Below are positions 24,366 to 32,845 of a stretch of 64,000 nt of DNA, piece by piece; the first letter of the stretch is position 1, and the number at the start of each line of letters is the position of its first letter. Made by a program: the position numbers and the translations under genes. The notes beneath the pieces were generated by a model that did not search any database, was not told where the DNA came from, and saw only the letters and a list, made by a program, of their open reading frames with translations. The DNA comes from UBA5420 sp964485345 (GTDB taxonomy: Bacteria > Bacillota > Limnochordia > Darwinibacteriales > Darwinibacteriaceae). The stretch lies in assembly GCA_964485345.1 (NCBI GenBank), contig CAZAJB010000004.1, forward strand, positions 1 through 64,000. The letters run 5' to 3'.

Positions 24366-24905
24366 TTACTTCCTCCCTCGTTTTGAAAGATCGTCGATAG
24401 CTTGGAGAAAGAGTTCGGTCTCTGTCAGTTTCTTTGGTTTTGCCGGCTCTTTTTTCAGTTTCTCCCTTGCCGCTTTTTCCATTTCCTCTTGCTTTTCCAG
24501 ACTGGCTTTCAGTTGCGACAGCCCCGCTTGGGGAACGCTCCTGGTTAAGGCACCTTCCTGGTTCCTTCTTTCCCGATCTTGCTGCTCCTCATAGGCTGCT
24601 ACAACACGGCCTGAGAACTGCCGAAGCTTACGGCGATTCTTAGCATCATCGCCCGTAATCCTGAGGATGACATAGCCCATGTCTTCAAGACTCTCTTGCT
24701 TGGAAGCATCCTTAGAAATCTGCTCTTGGAGAACATGGTAGTAGCCATCCACCTCAATACAGATGCGTTTACCAACCAAAATGTCCACTTCATGATCCTT
24801 AATCTGCACACGATGCTGGCAGGGCAGTCCACGTTTGCGAAGTTCATTGAAGACTTTTTGCTCTGTCAAATAGCCATAATCCTCATTCATTGTCTGCACC
24901 GCCAC
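24366..24905 (-). CDS. DUF559-like PD-(D/E)XK endonuclease-domain protein
   Basis: The 179-residue protein has an N-terminal nuclease-like domain with TEQKVFNELRKRGLPCQHRVQIKDHEVDILVGKRICIEVDGYYH. The DILV...CIEVDG pair fits the D...ExK core of DUF559/very-short-patch endonucleases; the last catalytic position is Asp-Gly, not Lys. The C-terminal half (from about 95) is charged and helical, likely coiled coil. Start choice is uncertain; the GTG (third codon) and the ATG (sixth codon) both lie within reach of a GGAGGG. Function is unknown, and its position beside purR is unusual. Confidence 0.6.
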   Translation of the reverse strand: MAVQTMNEDYGYLTEQKVFNELRKRGLPCQHRVQIKDHEVDILVGKRICIEVDGYYHVLQEQISKDASKQESLEDMGYVILRITGDDAKNRRKLRQFSGRVVAAYEEQQDRERRNQEGALTRSVPQAGLSQLKASLEKQEEMEKAAREKLKKEPAKPKKLTETELFLQAIDDLSKRGRK

Positions 24906-24913
24906 CCTCCAAA

Positions 24914-24939
24914 GAAAAACTCCGCCCAGGCGGCGGAGC
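24914..24939 (-). terminator. Terminator after purR
   Basis: GGCTCCGCC/GGCGGAGTT stem followed by T5 on the minus strand. It closes the purR unit before the DUF559 gene. Confidence 0.7.
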
Positions 24940-24941
24940 CC

Positions 24942-25754
24942 TTACACTGAAATCCAGTCAGCCGGACGAACCACTACTTTTTGCTGCTTAACGTCGACCT
25001 CCTGCAAATAGACTAAGGAGAGATGGTCTTCAATCAGTTTCTCTTCGGGCCAACCGGCTTCAATCAGCACGCCCTTACCCACCACAGTACACTCGAACTC
25101 ACCCATGAGATCCGTAAGACCCCGCAGTGTGCCCCCGGCTTTCATAAAATCATCGATCAAGAGCACCCGCGCACCCTTGGGTAGTGCCCGCCGCGAAAGA
25201 GACATGGTCTCCACTTGTCTGGCAGAACCGGATAAAAAGTTCATGGTCAGAACCAAACCTTCTGTGGGGCGGCTTTGCCTGCGCACAACCACAAGGGGAA
25301 TGTCTAGAGCCTGGGCCGCCTGCATGGCAACGGGTATACCAGCGGTTTCAACCGTGACCACATATTCGGGCCTCTGCTCGGCAAAGGCGGTGGCAAAAAT
25401 GGAGCCTACAGGCTGCAATAATTCAGGGGAAGAGGTTAAGTCCTCCATATAGACAAAGCCCCCGGACAAAATACGCTGCGGCTCTCGGAGGCGTACACAG
25501 ATGTCTTCGACATGGGAGCATACTTGCTCCTTTGTTAAGATGGGAAGGTAGCGTACTCCTCCTACAGCACCTGAGATGGTTTCTACTTTACCAATCTGCA
25601 AGGTTTCAAATGTAGTGCGGATAATTGCCAGATCCTCGGATAATGTGGAACGGGCCACACCAAAAAGATCAGCAAACTCACCCACCGCAAAAACATGGTG
25701 AGGTCTTTCTACTAGCGCTTTAGTGATGGCAGCAATACGGTGCGCTCGCCTCAT
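24942..25754 (-). CDS. purR: Pur operon repressor PurR
   Basis: The protein has 270 residues from the ATG at 25754, which has a perfect AAGGAGG spaced by 6. The N-terminal winged helix (RIAAITKALVERPHHVFAVGEFADLFGVARSTLSEDL) is followed by a PRTase-type domain with GARVLLIDDFMKAGGTLRGL, the PRPP-binding loop. In Bacillus the repressor controls purine synthesis and is relieved by PRPP. It is one base-pair step after the nucleotidyltransferase gene (start 25754, stop of the previous gene 25756). Confidence 0.95.
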   Translation of the reverse strand: MRRAHRIAAITKALVERPHHVFAVGEFADLFGVARSTLSEDLAIIRTTFETLQIGKVETISGAVGGVRYLPILTKEQVCSHVEDICVRLREPQRILSGGFVYMEDLTSSPELLQPVGSIFATAFAEQRPEYVVTVETAGIPVAMQAAQALDIPLVVVRRQSRPTEGLVLTMNFLSGSARQVETMSLSRRALPKGARVLLIDDFMKAGGTLRGLTDLMGEFECTVVGKGVLIEAGWPEEKLIEDHLSLVYLQEVDVKQQKVVVRPADWISV

Positions 25755-25755
25755 G

Positions 25756-26526
25756 CTAGGCCTCCTTGTCTTGCACGGCGGCAATCGTTGTTTCAGCTAA
25801 TTGTAGATCACTTGGTTTATCCACATCGGTACTTAGTTCGGGATAGGGGGAAATAATGATGATGCTACTATGCCCCAAAATTTCACTGACCCGCTTCTCT
25901 AATTCGCGCAGCGCAAGTTGTTTTGTGGAAAATTTCAGAATAAAGAAGAACCCCAGCATCCGTACGAGTTTCCAGGGCTTCTTGCGCCTAGCAATCACTT
26001 CATTCATAATCCAGCGCGAGTCGATCACGGCCTGGGGTCGGGCTAAGATAATGTTGCCCCCGGTAAAGGCGCCTTCTTTTAGGGTAAAGTAGGTACGGAT
26101 TGTCTCCGGATACAACTGCTCATTAGCTTCCCGCGAGACCAGGGGGTAATAAATATCACCCTCGAGCTCCCCACAGCGTTCAAGAAAATCATCAACGACT
26201 TCGGCATGAATAAAGGGGATATCCGAGGTAACAAAGAGCACATTGTTCTCCTTATCCAGGGCATCCATGGCGCGGAAAACATTCTCGGTTAGACTATCCC
26301 CCGATGCAATCCAGCGAACCTGGGGAGGTAGGATAGCTCTGATTTCTTCTGGGGCCACCACAAGGATATCTGCAACACGAGATGAACTTTGCAGAGCCTC
26401 AATTACGTAATTGACCATGGGTTTACCGTGAATGGGAATTTCCGCCTCCCATTTTTCCGATCGAGCCTCCTGCAGCTGGCCACAGTTCGGGGCTCCCGCT
26501 AGTACTACGGCGTCCACTTTTGTCAC
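25756..26526 (-). CDS. Nucleotidyltransferase-family protein (MobA-like NTP transferase)
   Basis: The 256-residue protein has the GT-A fold start VDAVVLAGAPN and a metal-binding FVTSDIPFIHAE, as in sugar-nucleotide or molybdopterin nucleotidyltransferases. The usual G-x-G-T-R-M signature is replaced by AGAPNCGQLQEARS, so the loop is divergent. The middle contains LTENVFRAMDAL. Between purR and ispE similar proteins occur in many Clostridia with unknown role. Its start overlaps the ispE stop by 4 bases, so ispE, this gene and purR are coupled. Confidence 0.7.
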   Translation of the reverse strand: MTKVDAVVLAGAPNCGQLQEARSEKWEAEIPIHGKPMVNYVIEALQSSSRVADILVVAPEEIRAILPPQVRWIASGDSLTENVFRAMDALDKENNVLFVTSDIPFIHAEVVDDFLERCGELEGDIYYPLVSREANEQLYPETIRTYFTLKEGAFTGGNIILARPQAVIDSRWIMNEVIARRKKPWKLVRMLGFFFILKFSTKQLALRELEKRVSEILGHSSIIIISPYPELSTDVDKPSDLQLAETTIAAVQDKEA

Positions 26527-27434
26527 AATTGGTCTCCTCCGTTCGTCTCGGGCACAAAGACTCCTGTTTCCATCAAAGTAACTACAAAAACCTGGGCTTC
26601 TTCTTTAAAACGAGCCCTAAAGTCCTCTGCCCCTCGGTGTTCTGCAAACAAACCATAGACAGTGGGTCCACTACCGCTCATGCGGCTTACGGTAGCGCCA
26701 TAATGAATCAGCCGCTCTTTCCAGATACGAACTTCAGGCACAAGACGTATGGTGACAGATTCTAACGCATTGGCCAGGATCTGATCCAAGCCTGCATCGC
26801 TCGTTCCCTCTAAAAACTCTAGCAGCCGCGACGTAGACATGCCGCCATACGCTCTAGGGTCTAGCTTGCCATAGACGTCAGCCGTGGATACGGATGCCTC
26901 TGGCTTCACAAGGACCATGGTCATGGCGGGGAAGGCCCGAAGTGGGGTCACTTGCTCCCCAATACCCCGCACCAGGCACGTCCCTCCTTGGAGGCAAAAA
27001 GGAACATCGGCACCGATCGTCTCACCGATTCGCTGCAACTCAGTTAGCGTCATCTTCCTTTGATAGAGGGCGTTCAAACCAAGCAGCACGGCCGCGGCAT
27101 CGGTACTTCCGCCGCCTAAACCTGCACCCACAGGGATCTCCTTGACGAGTGCAATATCTACGCATAGATCGCCCGTGCCTACTTGGCGCTCAAAGGCTGT
27201 GGCAGCCTGCCAGCATATATTGGTATGATCCTGGGGGACTCGGGGATGATGGCATGTTAGAGAGGTGCCGTGACCCTTAGGCTTTTTTGTCAGCGTTATG
27301 GTGTCTGAAAGGGAGATAGACTGCATCACACTGCTCAAAAGATGATATCCGTCGCTTCTGCGCCCCTGGATATCTAAGGTCAGATTGACTTTGGCGTTGG
27401 CCTTTAGGGTGATCTTGTCCATAGCAGTCGGCAT
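26523..27434 (-). CDS. ispE: 4-diphosphocytidyl-2-C-methyl-D-erythritol kinase IspE
   Basis: The protein of about 303 residues is a GHMP kinase of the MEP isoprenoid pathway. It has KITLKANAKVNLTLDIQGRRSDGYHLLSSVMQSISL, the ATP loop VGAGLGGGSTDAAAVLLGLN and the C-terminal SGSGPTVYGLF. The start is ambiguous (ATG at 27434, behind GGGGGGG, or ATG at 27422); I list the first. It overlaps the downstream nucleotidyltransferase by 4 bases. ispE next to purR is conserved in Bacillus. Confidence 0.96.
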   Translation of the reverse strand: MPTAMDKITLKANAKVNLTLDIQGRRSDGYHLLSSVMQSISLSDTITLTKKPKGHGTSLTCHHPRVPQDHTNICWQAATAFERQVGTGDLCVDIALVKEIPVGAGLGGGSTDAAAVLLGLNALYQRKMTLTELQRIGETIGADVPFCLQGGTCLVRGIGEQVTPLRAFPAMTMVLVKPEASVSTADVYGKLDPRAYGGMSTSRLLEFLEGTSDAGLDQILANALESVTIRLVPEVRIWKERLIHYGATVSRMSGSGPTVYGLFAEHRGAEDFRARFKEEAQVFVVTLMETGVFVPETNGGDQL

Positions 27435-27492
27435 CAAGTGGCCCCCCCATCTTACCCTTATTTCCGCACCAAGGGGAGAATTCCTTCTGCAA

Positions 27493-27924
27493 TCAGCGGG
27501 ACAAAAGTAACCAGGCCCCGCCTGCCATGAGTAGGATGCCTAAGGCCTTACCAAGGCTAAAAGGGAGAGGCTCCAAACCAAACCAGCCGAAATGGTCTAC
27601 CAGGGCCGCTGTGAATACTTGTCCAACAATGATGGCAGTCGTAGCTGGCGCCACCCCCAGCTTGGATATGGCGGCAGCCACTAGATAGATGATGCCAACA
27701 CTCAAGACTCCGCCTAGATAGGCGTACCAGGGGGCTTTGGCAAAATGTGCTAGGTTCCCTTGACCTAAACCCAGTACAACCAGAATTAGAGCTAGAACAG
27801 TGCCCACCAGATGGACAATGAAGGTCCCTTCCAACAGACCTACAATTTTCGCCATGGCTGTATTGAGTGAGCCCTGCAGGGCCATGAGTACCCCAGATAA
27901 AGCTGCCAAAACCAGTGCAAGCAT
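27493..27924 (-). CDS. YdcZ-type (DUF606) DMT-superfamily membrane protein
   Basis: The protein has 143 residues, five membrane segments and the YdcZ/DUF606 pattern: ALVLAALSGVLMALQGSLNTAMAKIVGLLEGTFIVHLVGT, then PWYAYLGGVLSVGIIYLVAAAISKLG, ATTAIIVGQVFTAALVDHFGWFG and LGILLMAGGAWLLL. It is half the length of standard EamA exporters and may work as a dimer. The start is at 27924, with GAAGGGG at good spacing. It lies upstream of ispE, and the leader has two sizeable hairpins. Substrate is unknown. Confidence 0.8.
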   Translation of the reverse strand: MLALVLAALSGVLMALQGSLNTAMAKIVGLLEGTFIVHLVGTVLALILVVLGLGQGNLAHFAKAPWYAYLGGVLSVGIIYLVAAAISKLGVAPATTAIIVGQVFTAALVDHFGWFGLEPLPFSLGKALGILLMAGGAWLLLSR

Positions 27925-28000
27925 GGTCATACCCCTTCCTGCTCCCCGAAGGGGAACTCCGATCGGATTGCCTCGCGATCAGTAAGGGTATTATGCCCAA

Positions 28001-28034
28001 CTGTGCCCTTCGCGAATAGTCGCCAAGGGCACAG
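28001..28034. repeat. Inverted repeat between the SPOCS gene and the YdcZ-type gene
   Basis: CTGTGCCCTT (28001-28010) pairs with AAGGGCACAG (28025-28034), 14-base loop, no T run. It sits just before a second imperfect palindrome near 27959-27980. Confidence 0.5.
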
Positions 28035-28053
28035 TACTTACACCAGATTTCGG

Positions 28054-29637
28054 CTATGGGCGGGGAATGTAGAGACGTTCCCCGGCTTTCAGATTCAGCG
28101 GGTCATCTTGCAGGCTCGGGTTGGCTCCAATAATCGCCGCTTCGGTTGTGTGGTAGATGCGGGATAGTTTCCAAATGGTATCACCGCTTTGCACAAAGAT
28201 ATAGGTTAGGGTGGGCGGGTTGTCTTGCGGTTCTTCCACTGCTACGGCTTCCACGACGACATCCACCTCAACGTACTCCACTACACTGATGTTAAAGCGC
28301 AGTGTGACAGCGGCTTCAAGGGTTTCTCTGTTGATTAAATCGGGTTTTACCCCTAGCACCGCGATTGAAATGCGAGGCTGCATGCCAAGCTCGAGCCCTG
28401 GAACTGCAATGGTTTGCCTGAAGGGTATGACTTCAGGGAACATGCCGCGGAACAGTGGTTTGGTATCTTCCTCGGAGTGGGCCAAATAGATGAGCTCCAC
28501 ATCTAGAACGCCTTCCACTGTGAGCTTATCGTTCTCCACTTCATAATCAATCACATAGGCCACTGCATTGCTGACCAAGAGCTCTCGCATGGGTGGCAGT
28601 GCCTGGGGCAGTTCAATCAGGCCGCGCACCACAACCTGCTGGTCTTTCCTCTGAACAATGCTGTCAAGGGCCACAAGTTCTTTGCGCGCCTCTACCTGTT
28701 GGCCTGGTGCGGCAATGTCTGTCAGGACCTGGAAGGGTCGCTCCTCACTTAAGAGTAGGTTCCCTTGTAGATGGAGCTCCACCCGGGCGCTTTGGCCGTC
28801 GTTGACCACAAAGGCCTCGCTGGCGCAGCCTAGTCTAGATTCTAGGGTCATCCCAGCTTTGATCTGGGACTCCTCGTAAACGAGTTCGAAGGGAAGCCCC
28901 TGCGGAAAACTGCGCACCGCCACGGCCAAGTCTTGCCTTTCGTAGAGAACCTCTAGAGTGGCTATTCCCTTGATGAGGAGTTTACCCTCGCTGATCTCTG
29001 TTTCATGTAGCTGAACCCCGGTGGTCATGGCCAGAATCGTTGTGAGGGGCGCCGCCCCTTCTTCCGTGAATTCCAAGATCCCAGTGATTTCTTTGTCCAC
29101 ATCCAGCTTTAGGGCAGATGCTACTGGATGCAGCATCAGACCATCGGTTGTGATTTTTACCCCCTGTGCCATGTTCACATCACGGATGGCCAGATAATCC
29201 TTAACTTGCTCCACCTTTGCCGTAACCGCAACGATCAGATCCACATCGAGCGAGTACTGACCCCCACCGAGATCCCATTCGCAGGCCAGGGTCTTCATGT
29301 CAACCTCCGCCAGCATCTCTGGTTCGGCCCCAATTACTTCTACATGCGTGTCAAAGGGGAGGGCACCAGGCCAATCCACCCGCTTTAATCCCGCTGGCTC
29401 GTCTTCTAAGGTCTCAGGCACATAGACCATGGCAAGATCCACTACTCCCTGGACATAGACACGATCCTGGTCTGTGGTCAGGGACTGTAGTTTCGGCGTA
29501 CCCTTCACCCAAACGATTCTCTCTACGGGAGCTGCGGTGCCGGGCAATTCCACCTTACCCTGGAGGACGGTTTGAAGCGTATTTTCCCCCACACGATTTA
29601 CCGCAACAAGGCGGCTTTCTTTCACACTTAGGCTCAT
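28054..29637 (-). CDS. SPOCS (DUF3794) domain protein with C-terminal LysM
   Basis: The protein has 527 residues from the ATG at 29637, preceded by GGGGGAGAG. It carries repeated SPOCS/DUF3794 units (for example DQDRVYVQGVVDLAMVYV, GKLLIKGIATLEVLYE and DKLTVEGVLDVELIYLA) and ends in one LysM motif (YIFVQSGDTIWKLSRIYHTTEAAIIGANPSL, about 480-525). Such proteins are built into the spore coat or cortex region in Clostridia and are commonly encoded between veg and ispE, as here. It is probably made in the mother cell, inferred from family and position. Confidence 0.88.
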   Translation of the reverse strand: MSLSVKESRLVAVNRVGENTLQTVLQGKVELPGTAAPVERIVWVKGTPKLQSLTTDQDRVYVQGVVDLAMVYVPETLEDEPAGLKRVDWPGALPFDTHVEVIGAEPEMLAEVDMKTLACEWDLGGGQYSLDVDLIVAVTAKVEQVKDYLAIRDVNMAQGVKITTDGLMLHPVASALKLDVDKEITGILEFTEEGAAPLTTILAMTTGVQLHETEISEGKLLIKGIATLEVLYERQDLAVAVRSFPQGLPFELVYEESQIKAGMTLESRLGCASEAFVVNDGQSARVELHLQGNLLLSEERPFQVLTDIAAPGQQVEARKELVALDSIVQRKDQQVVVRGLIELPQALPPMRELLVSNAVAYVIDYEVENDKLTVEGVLDVELIYLAHSEEDTKPLFRGMFPEVIPFRQTIAVPGLELGMQPRISIAVLGVKPDLINRETLEAAVTLRFNISVVEYVEVDVVVEAVAVEEPQDNPPTLTYIFVQSGDTIWKLSRIYHTTEAAIIGANPSLQDDPLNLKAGERLYIPRP

Positions 29638-29707
29638 CTCTCTCCCCCTTTTCGCCATAAACTTGCTTGTTTCCCTAATACCTATGAAAAGGCCGGTCAA
29701 AACATGT

Positions 29708-30961
29708 CTATTCCTGAGAATTATTCAGAGCAGCAGTCCGAAAACATCTGGCGGTTGCCCATATCCTAGGATCCTCGAGGCCCAAACCATCAAGGATCAA
29801 GCCCGCGAGGTTATGACGATTGGCCACGAGGGACATCTCCGCCATGAGGCTATGCTGCGGCAGGCGAATCTGATACGACGCTCCCCGTTTTTTGTAAGTG
29901 TAGTAGGGATAGCCCCGTTCGTCTTGGCTGAGGCGGGCTCCTTGGCGAAGGGCTCTGGAGAGGGCTGTCTGGTAAGGCAAGAGTGTCGAACAAGCTTCGT
30001 CGCCTTCTGCTCCCGTTTCCCACTCCAGTGCATAGACGGGGACTTTGAGCAGAATTTTCCAGGAATGAATGGCAGGCAAGAGCGAGTCAACCAACTCTTC
30101 AGCTCGGCGGCGCTCAACGATTGGACCCGGTTCAAGGGGCGGGGGCAGCGACAAAACAATGCGATCAACCAACTGGTTGACCAGAGCATAGTCTACACCT
30201 CCCCACAGCGTCCAACTGGGTACCTTCGGCCCTAGCTCTACCCACAGCATGGCAGGGGGCTTGAGCCTTTTTCGCAGAAATTGCAGGAGTTTGAGATAGC
30301 GCCTGCCATCCACAGGTTCCACTGCCTGCCAGGGAAGGTACAATCCCCGCGAACCAGGGAAGGAGCTTAAGAATTCGGAGGCCATCCGCCTGCGTCTCCG
30401 CGGCGTCTTCAAATGAGCGTGGACAGCAACCTCATCGGCCTGTTCAAAGGCTGCAGGTCGAATCACGTAAGGTTCAGGCAAGGAAGCTCCTGGATGGTCA
30501 GGGCAAATAAGTCCGGTAAGCTTGCCCCTAGGTGTATCAAGTTTTGCCTCGCTTTTGCACAATCCCCAGAGCTCGCGCTCAAAGAAGACTAGGCGCTGGC
30601 CTGAATAGATGGGCTTTTGACTCATGAGGGGTGCTCCGAAGGCTTCGATCCCCACCTCGTACTTCTTGGCGATCTCTGCGAGTGTTTCTTGGGGCCCCAC
30701 CACATGCACCGTCCTTTGCACCGGTACATCTTTTTTTAGGGCTAGGGCAAAAAAACGCTTGCCGGCAATCCCATCTGCCACGAGTCCATGGTCCCGCTGC
30801 CATAGGCGGACTGCATCTTTCGTCAAGTAACCAAAGTCTGGTTCGGAGCCAAGGTCATAGCCCTGGAGCCGTAAAAAAGCGTGTAATTGGGTAACGTCTG
30901 GACCTTTATGCCCCAGACAGAGGGTGCGAGATCCTAGTTTTCTCCCTGGGAAAAGGGCCAT
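29708..30961 (-). CDS. Peptidoglycan-binding/LysM protein with degenerate GH18-like domain
   Basis: The protein has 417 residues from the ATG at 30961 (AAGGAGG ahead). Domains in order: PG_binding_1 (about 18-75, CLGHKGPDVTQLHAFLRLQGYDLGSEPDFGYLTKDAVRLWQ...DGIAG), a LysM-like segment (about 85-130, HVVGPQETLAEIAKKYEV), and a C-terminal region related to the SleL/YaaH GH18 domain. Where GH18 hydrolases carry D-x-x-D-x-D-x-E, this protein reads GLYLPWQAVEPVDGRRYLKLL, with no Asp or Glu at the expected catalytic places. It is probably a spore-coat binding protein rather than an active lytic enzyme. It forms a group with the SPOCS gene 70 bases downstream. Confidence 0.7.
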   Translation of the reverse strand: MALFPGRKLGSRTLCLGHKGPDVTQLHAFLRLQGYDLGSEPDFGYLTKDAVRLWQRDHGLVADGIAGKRFFALALKKDVPVQRTVHVVGPQETLAEIAKKYEVGIEAFGAPLMSQKPIYSGQRLVFFERELWGLCKSEAKLDTPRGKLTGLICPDHPGASLPEPYVIRPAAFEQADEVAVHAHLKTPRRRRRMASEFLSSFPGSRGLYLPWQAVEPVDGRRYLKLLQFLRKRLKPPAMLWVELGPKVPSWTLWGGVDYALVNQLVDRIVLSLPPPLEPGPIVERRRAEELVDSLLPAIHSWKILLKVPVYALEWETGAEGDEACSTLLPYQTALSRALRQGARLSQDERGYPYYTYKKRGASYQIRLPQHSLMAEMSLVANRHNLAGLILDGLGLEDPRIWATARCFRTAALNNSQE

Positions 30962-31012
30962 TTCCAACGCCTCCTTCGCCCATTCTTATGCTTGGTCCGG
31001 CAATTTGAAAAC

Positions 31013-31034
31013 AAAAAAAGCACCTTTAGGTGCT
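31013..31034 (-). terminator. Terminator of veg
   Basis: AGCACCT/AGGTGCT hairpin with a tiny loop followed by seven T on the minus strand. Confidence 0.85.
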
Positions 31035-31051
31035 TTCTCTACCTTGTCTAT

Positions 31052-31327
31052 CTATCCATTGATAGCTTCCATGTCGCCAATGAGGCAATCGTCGACCATT
31101 ACTTCGACAGTTCTCGTGAGCACGTCTGCGTACGTATAAGACAGGCGCTCAATAGAATGGGATGCATCTAACTTTACTACAAAGATCTTTGGATATGTGC
31201 TTTCGATGACACCTTCGGCTTCAACAATTTTCTTGCGCCCACGATTAGCCCGTAGTTTGACCCGTTTGCCGACACAGGATTCCAAGTCCAGCTTGATCTG
31301 CTGGAGACTGTTTACTCCGACAGTCAT
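31052..31327 (-). CDS. veg: Veg protein
   Basis: The protein has 91 residues from the ATG at 31327 (a longer frame adds a run of unrelated residues through the promoter). The core LQQIKLDLESCVGKRVKLRANRGRKKIVEAEGVIESTYPKIFVVKLD is the Veg signature. Veg is a highly expressed small protein that influences biofilm genes in B. subtilis and lies between rsmA/yabG and ispE. It has its own strong sigma-A promoter (see separate entry) and terminator, as in the model organism. Confidence 0.93.
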   Translation of the reverse strand: MTVGVNSLQQIKLDLESCVGKRVKLRANRGRKKIVEAEGVIESTYPKIFVVKLDASHSIERLSYTYADVLTRTVEVMVDDCLIGDMEAING

Positions 31328-31361
31328 GTAGTCACCGCCTTCATACCATTTTGTCGAACTT

Positions 31362-31390
31362 ATTCTATCATGGTAGCGGCATTTTGTCAA
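31362..31390 (-). promoter_or_regulatory. Strong sigma-A promoter of veg
   Basis: TTGACA (31385-31390), 17 bases, TAGAAT (31362-31367) on the minus strand. The start of veg is 35 bases on. Confidence 0.85.
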
Positions 31391-31498
31391 TCAAATTAAT
31401 AGTTTATCAATGGTGCTTGCCGTTGTCAAGCACAAAATGTCCTGAACCAGCATTTAGTTCCCTTCCCAAGGATTGAAAGAGGGGCGAAGTCGGTAAAG

Positions 31499-31966
31499 CT
31501 ACTTCGTATAACGGTCTGCCACCGAGGAAGCACCGTAAGAATCGGGCTTAATTCTGCATAAGTATCCGGACCCATTGACCATGCCGACGACTTCCTTGAC
31601 CAGGGTTTTTGTCGCTCCATTGCTCCCTACGTCCAAGTGGATTTCTAGGTTAAGCTCTTGGCCGCAGTCGGCCAGTTTCTCCGTTAAAAGAGAAGCTACA
31701 CTCAAACTCAAGGAGGCCTCGTAAAAAATCCTTTGCCTGAGGGAGCGGGCATAGTTTTCGCGGTGCCTGGTATAGAAAAATCTTCCTCCCTTGCCTTGAC
31801 GATGAACGATCAGAGCAGTCACAAAGCAGGTTTCGTCCTTCAGCTGCGAGTCGGTTCCCACAATGAGCCGATAGTTGTCATCTGGATTCTCCGATGCATA
31901 GGACAAAACTTCTGCAAACACTTCGTCGAAGGTGAGATGTCCTTTCGTAGGGCTAATGAAATCCAC
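31499..31966 (-). CDS. ykuK: Ribonuclease H-like YkuK family protein (DUF458)
   Basis: The 155-residue protein shows the YkuK/DUF458 pattern: FISPTKGHLTFDEVFAEVLSYASENPDDNYRLIVGTDSQ, CFVTALIVHRQGKGGRFFY and EIHLDVGSNGATKTLVKEVVGMVNGSGYLCRIKPDSYGASSVADRYTK. The Asp and Glu that would form an RNase H-like site (GTDSQ, LDVG) are present. Biochemical activity is not established to my knowledge. The GTG start follows the rsmA stop by 5 bases, so the two are one unit. An inverted repeat GTGCTTG/CAAGCAC follows. Confidence 0.85.
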   Translation of the reverse strand: MDFISPTKGHLTFDEVFAEVLSYASENPDDNYRLIVGTDSQLKDETCFVTALIVHRQGKGGRFFYTRHRENYARSLRQRIFYEASLSLSVASLLTEKLADCGQELNLEIHLDVGSNGATKTLVKEVVGMVNGSGYLCRIKPDSYGASSVADRYTK

Positions 31967-31971
31967 TTTGT

Positions 31972-32835
31972 TTACACTCCCTTCAAGAGCTCCTTCGTCA
32001 GCGTACTAAAATCCTCTAGGGACAAGCGCTCTGCTCGAATCTGTGGGTCGAGCTTGGCTTGTAGCATGGCGTGCTCGAGGGTTGCGGGACTGAGTCCCCA
32101 CTCATCGAGCAAGGGGCGAAGAGAATTACGCAGGGTCTTACGCCGCTGGCCAAAACCTGAGCGAATCACAGCAAAGAGGGCATCTTTGGGGGCATCGACC
32201 TCAGGCGGACGGAGCGTGAGCTCCACAATGGCCGATTCTACGTCTGGCGCCGGAAGAAACACCGTCTTCGGCACATTCATGGCCAGGCGCCCCCTGGCAT
32301 AATACTGGACGGCGAAAGAGAGGACCCCCACATCTTTGCTGCCTGGGGAGGCCAGCATGCGGGTTGCCACTTCTTTTTGCACCATGACTACAATCGATCG
32401 AAAAGGAAGATCGCTTTCCAGGGCTTTCATCACCAGAGGTGTGGTGAGGTAGTAGGGCAAATTGGCCACAAGCTTGAGGGGTTGACCCTGCCAGCCTGCA
32501 TCCTGCAGAAGCTCCCTCCAATCGGCCGCCAGAGCATCCCCTTCCCAAATCGTGGTCTGGGGATTCTCTAGAGTCTCCCGCAGAATTGCCACGAGGGAGA
32601 TGTCGATCTCCATGGCCAGGACATGGGCCGCCTGCGCCGCTAGATGCACCGTAAGGGCTCCAAGTCCGGGGCCGATCTCCAGGGCCCACTCGTTCTTTTG
32701 CAGGTTCGCCGTGGCGATAATACGATTCGCGATGTTTTGATCGATCAGGAAGTTTTGACCAAAGCGTTTCTTTGTGCTAAAGCCCCGTTCCTTCATGAGG
32801 CGGGCAACGTAGGACGGATTTGTCGTGTGGCTCAT
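31972..32835 (-). CDS. rsmA: 16S rRNA dimethyladenosine transferase RsmA (KsgA)
   Basis: The 287-residue enzyme methylates A1518 and A1519 of 16S rRNA. It has KKRFGQNFLIDQNIANRII, the SAM motif LEIGPGLGALTVHLA, AMEIDISLVAIL and the NLPYY motif LVANLPYYLTTPLVMK. The C-terminal domain includes FGQRRKTLRNSL. The ATG has AGGAAG. It comes before ykuK and after the small gene at 32846, and corresponds to ksgA near veg in Bacillus. Confidence 0.96.
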   Translation of the reverse strand: MSHTTNPSYVARLMKERGFSTKKRFGQNFLIDQNIANRIIATANLQKNEWALEIGPGLGALTVHLAAQAAHVLAMEIDISLVAILRETLENPQTTIWEGDALAADWRELLQDAGWQGQPLKLVANLPYYLTTPLVMKALESDLPFRSIVVMVQKEVATRMLASPGSKDVGVLSFAVQYYARGRLAMNVPKTVFLPAPDVESAIVELTLRPPEVDAPKDALFAVIRSGFGQRRKTLRNSLRPLLDEWGLSPATLEHAMLQAKLDPQIRAERLSLEDFSTLTKELLKGV

Positions 32836-32845
32836 CTGCTTCCTC

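Noticed and set aside
32201..32689. A 162-codon open frame inside rsmA
   Set aside because: It lies on the same strand in another frame, and the rsmA product has all family motifs.
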